DNA of 42,523 bases from Asticcacaulis sp. AC402 (GTDB taxonomy: Bacteria; Pseudomonadota; Alphaproteobacteria; Caulobacterales; Caulobacteraceae), in contig NZ_AWGC01000021.1 of assembly GCF_000495835.1 (NCBI RefSeq), positions 1 through 42,523 of the forward strand. The letters run 5' to 3'. Below are positions 42,179 through 42,523 of this stretch, one piece after another. The translations under genes were made by a program, and so were the position numbers. The notes beneath the pieces are model-generated. The model saw nothing but the letters and a program-made list of their open reading frames with translations. It had not been told where the DNA came from and searched no databases. Numbering within the stretch: position 1 is the stretch's first letter; every line of letters begins with the position of its first letter.

Positions 42179-42523
42179 ATGAGGTTGGTTTTGTTGCGAA
42201 GGTATTTCCTGGCTTCCGGTGAAGCCATTACGGCGGCTGACAAGGGCTCCGCGGGTACCCGCCCGGCGGGTTCGCCGCTTGCCATCGTCGATACCAAGCC
42301 TAAGCCGCAAAAACCGTCTCTGTATCGAGTTTTGATTCTCAACGACGACTACACGCCGATGGAATTCGTCGTCTACGTCCTTGAGCGGTTTTTCAACAAA
42401 TCGCGTGAGGAAGCGACCCGAATTATGTTGCATGTGCACCAAACCGGTGTCGGGGTCTGCGGCGTATATACGTATGAGGTTGCGGAGACGAAGGTGGCCC
42501 ATGTCGTCGACATGGCGCGCCGT
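42179..42523 (+). CDS. clpS: ATP-dependent Clp protease adaptor ClpS (3' end cut by window)
   Basis: 115 codons are visible and the frame is open to the last base. The core [21 protein letters not shown], then [20 protein letters not shown] and [16 protein letters not shown], is the ClpS fold that binds N-degron residues and delivers substrates to ClpAP. Only a few C-terminal residues are missing. ATG 42179 is right after a TAA in the same frame; there is no clear ribosome-binding site, and the low-complexity N-terminal 45 residues ([19 protein letters not shown]) vary in the family, so a later start is possible. clpA normally follows. Confidence 0.93.
   Translation, partial: MRLVLLRRYFLASGEAITAADKGSAGTRPAGSPLAIVDTKPKPQKPSLYRVLILNDDYTPMEFVVYVLERFFNKSREEATRIMLHVHQTGVGVCGVYTYEVAETKVAHVVDMARR

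Overview
The window is GC-rich alphaproteobacterial chromosome, most likely from the family Caulobacteraceae (an Asticcacaulis-like genome is my guess). The evidence is a MipZ division-site ATPase with a membrane DnaJ-like gene next to it, an alphaproteobacterial ClpS, a split purS/purQ/purL pathway beside an F1-ATPase zeta-type (DUF1476) gene, and a perfect TTAA-N7-TTAA CtrA-type box. Nearly all of it is compact chromosomal gene content. I saw no tRNA, rRNA, CRISPR array, transposase or phage gene.

Layout. 1-2.6 kb: glutathione-dependent formaldehyde detoxification (frmA, a small gene, fghA). 2.6-8.5 kb: CNNM/CorC-type membrane protein, a secreted protein with a disturbed start, a HAMP-only membrane sensor, rpsD, monothiol glutaredoxin, a degenerate aldo/keto reductase and a secreted protein. 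8.5-16.7 kb: purine genes (purL; purC-purS-purQ; purB). A foreign-looking secreted-protein gene on the other strand splits purQ from purL. A DUF1476 gene, a lytic-transglycosylase-like lipoprotein and a 2OG-oxygenase-like protein lie among them. 17-22.5 kb: a secreted peptidoglycan-binding protein, two small ferredoxin-like-fold proteins (ABM, Dabb), an AT-rich membrane protein of unknown function, radC, map and a small gene. 22.6-28.3 kb: mipZ, dnaJ-like, DUF4287-tetR-secreted protein, a D,D-carboxypeptidase with SPOR domain, and a phasin.

28.3-39.2 kb is the most unusual part. Seven genes on the minus strand, six of them overlapping or separated by only a few bases, run in this order: membrane pseudokinase with extracytoplasmic Sel1/TPR-like repeats; small single-pass protein; soluble protein that may be a GTPase-associated protein; zinc-ribbon GTPase; two-pass Cys-rich protein; very large SEDS (RodA/FtsW-like) polytopic protein with a big extracytoplasmic insertion; penicillin-binding transpeptidase. 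The set recalls the actinobacterial kinase-RodA-PbpA clusters, but it uses a dead kinase and a GTPase. I infer a dedicated, signal-controlled peptidoglycan (or other lipid-linked polymer) synthase; I do not know a named system of this composition.

39.3-42.5 kb: a short-Q-loop (cyanide-insensitive type) cytochrome bd quinol oxidase, cydA-cydB plus a 37-residue DUF2474-type third subunit starting with TTG inside the cydB stop. The window ends within clpS on the plus strand.

Intergenic structure: a composite palindromic repeat occurs in four places (two full copies, two half copies). There is also a 163-bp element bounded by ATACCAA/TTGGTAT ends and a large inverted repeat built of 10-bp CACAGATT units.
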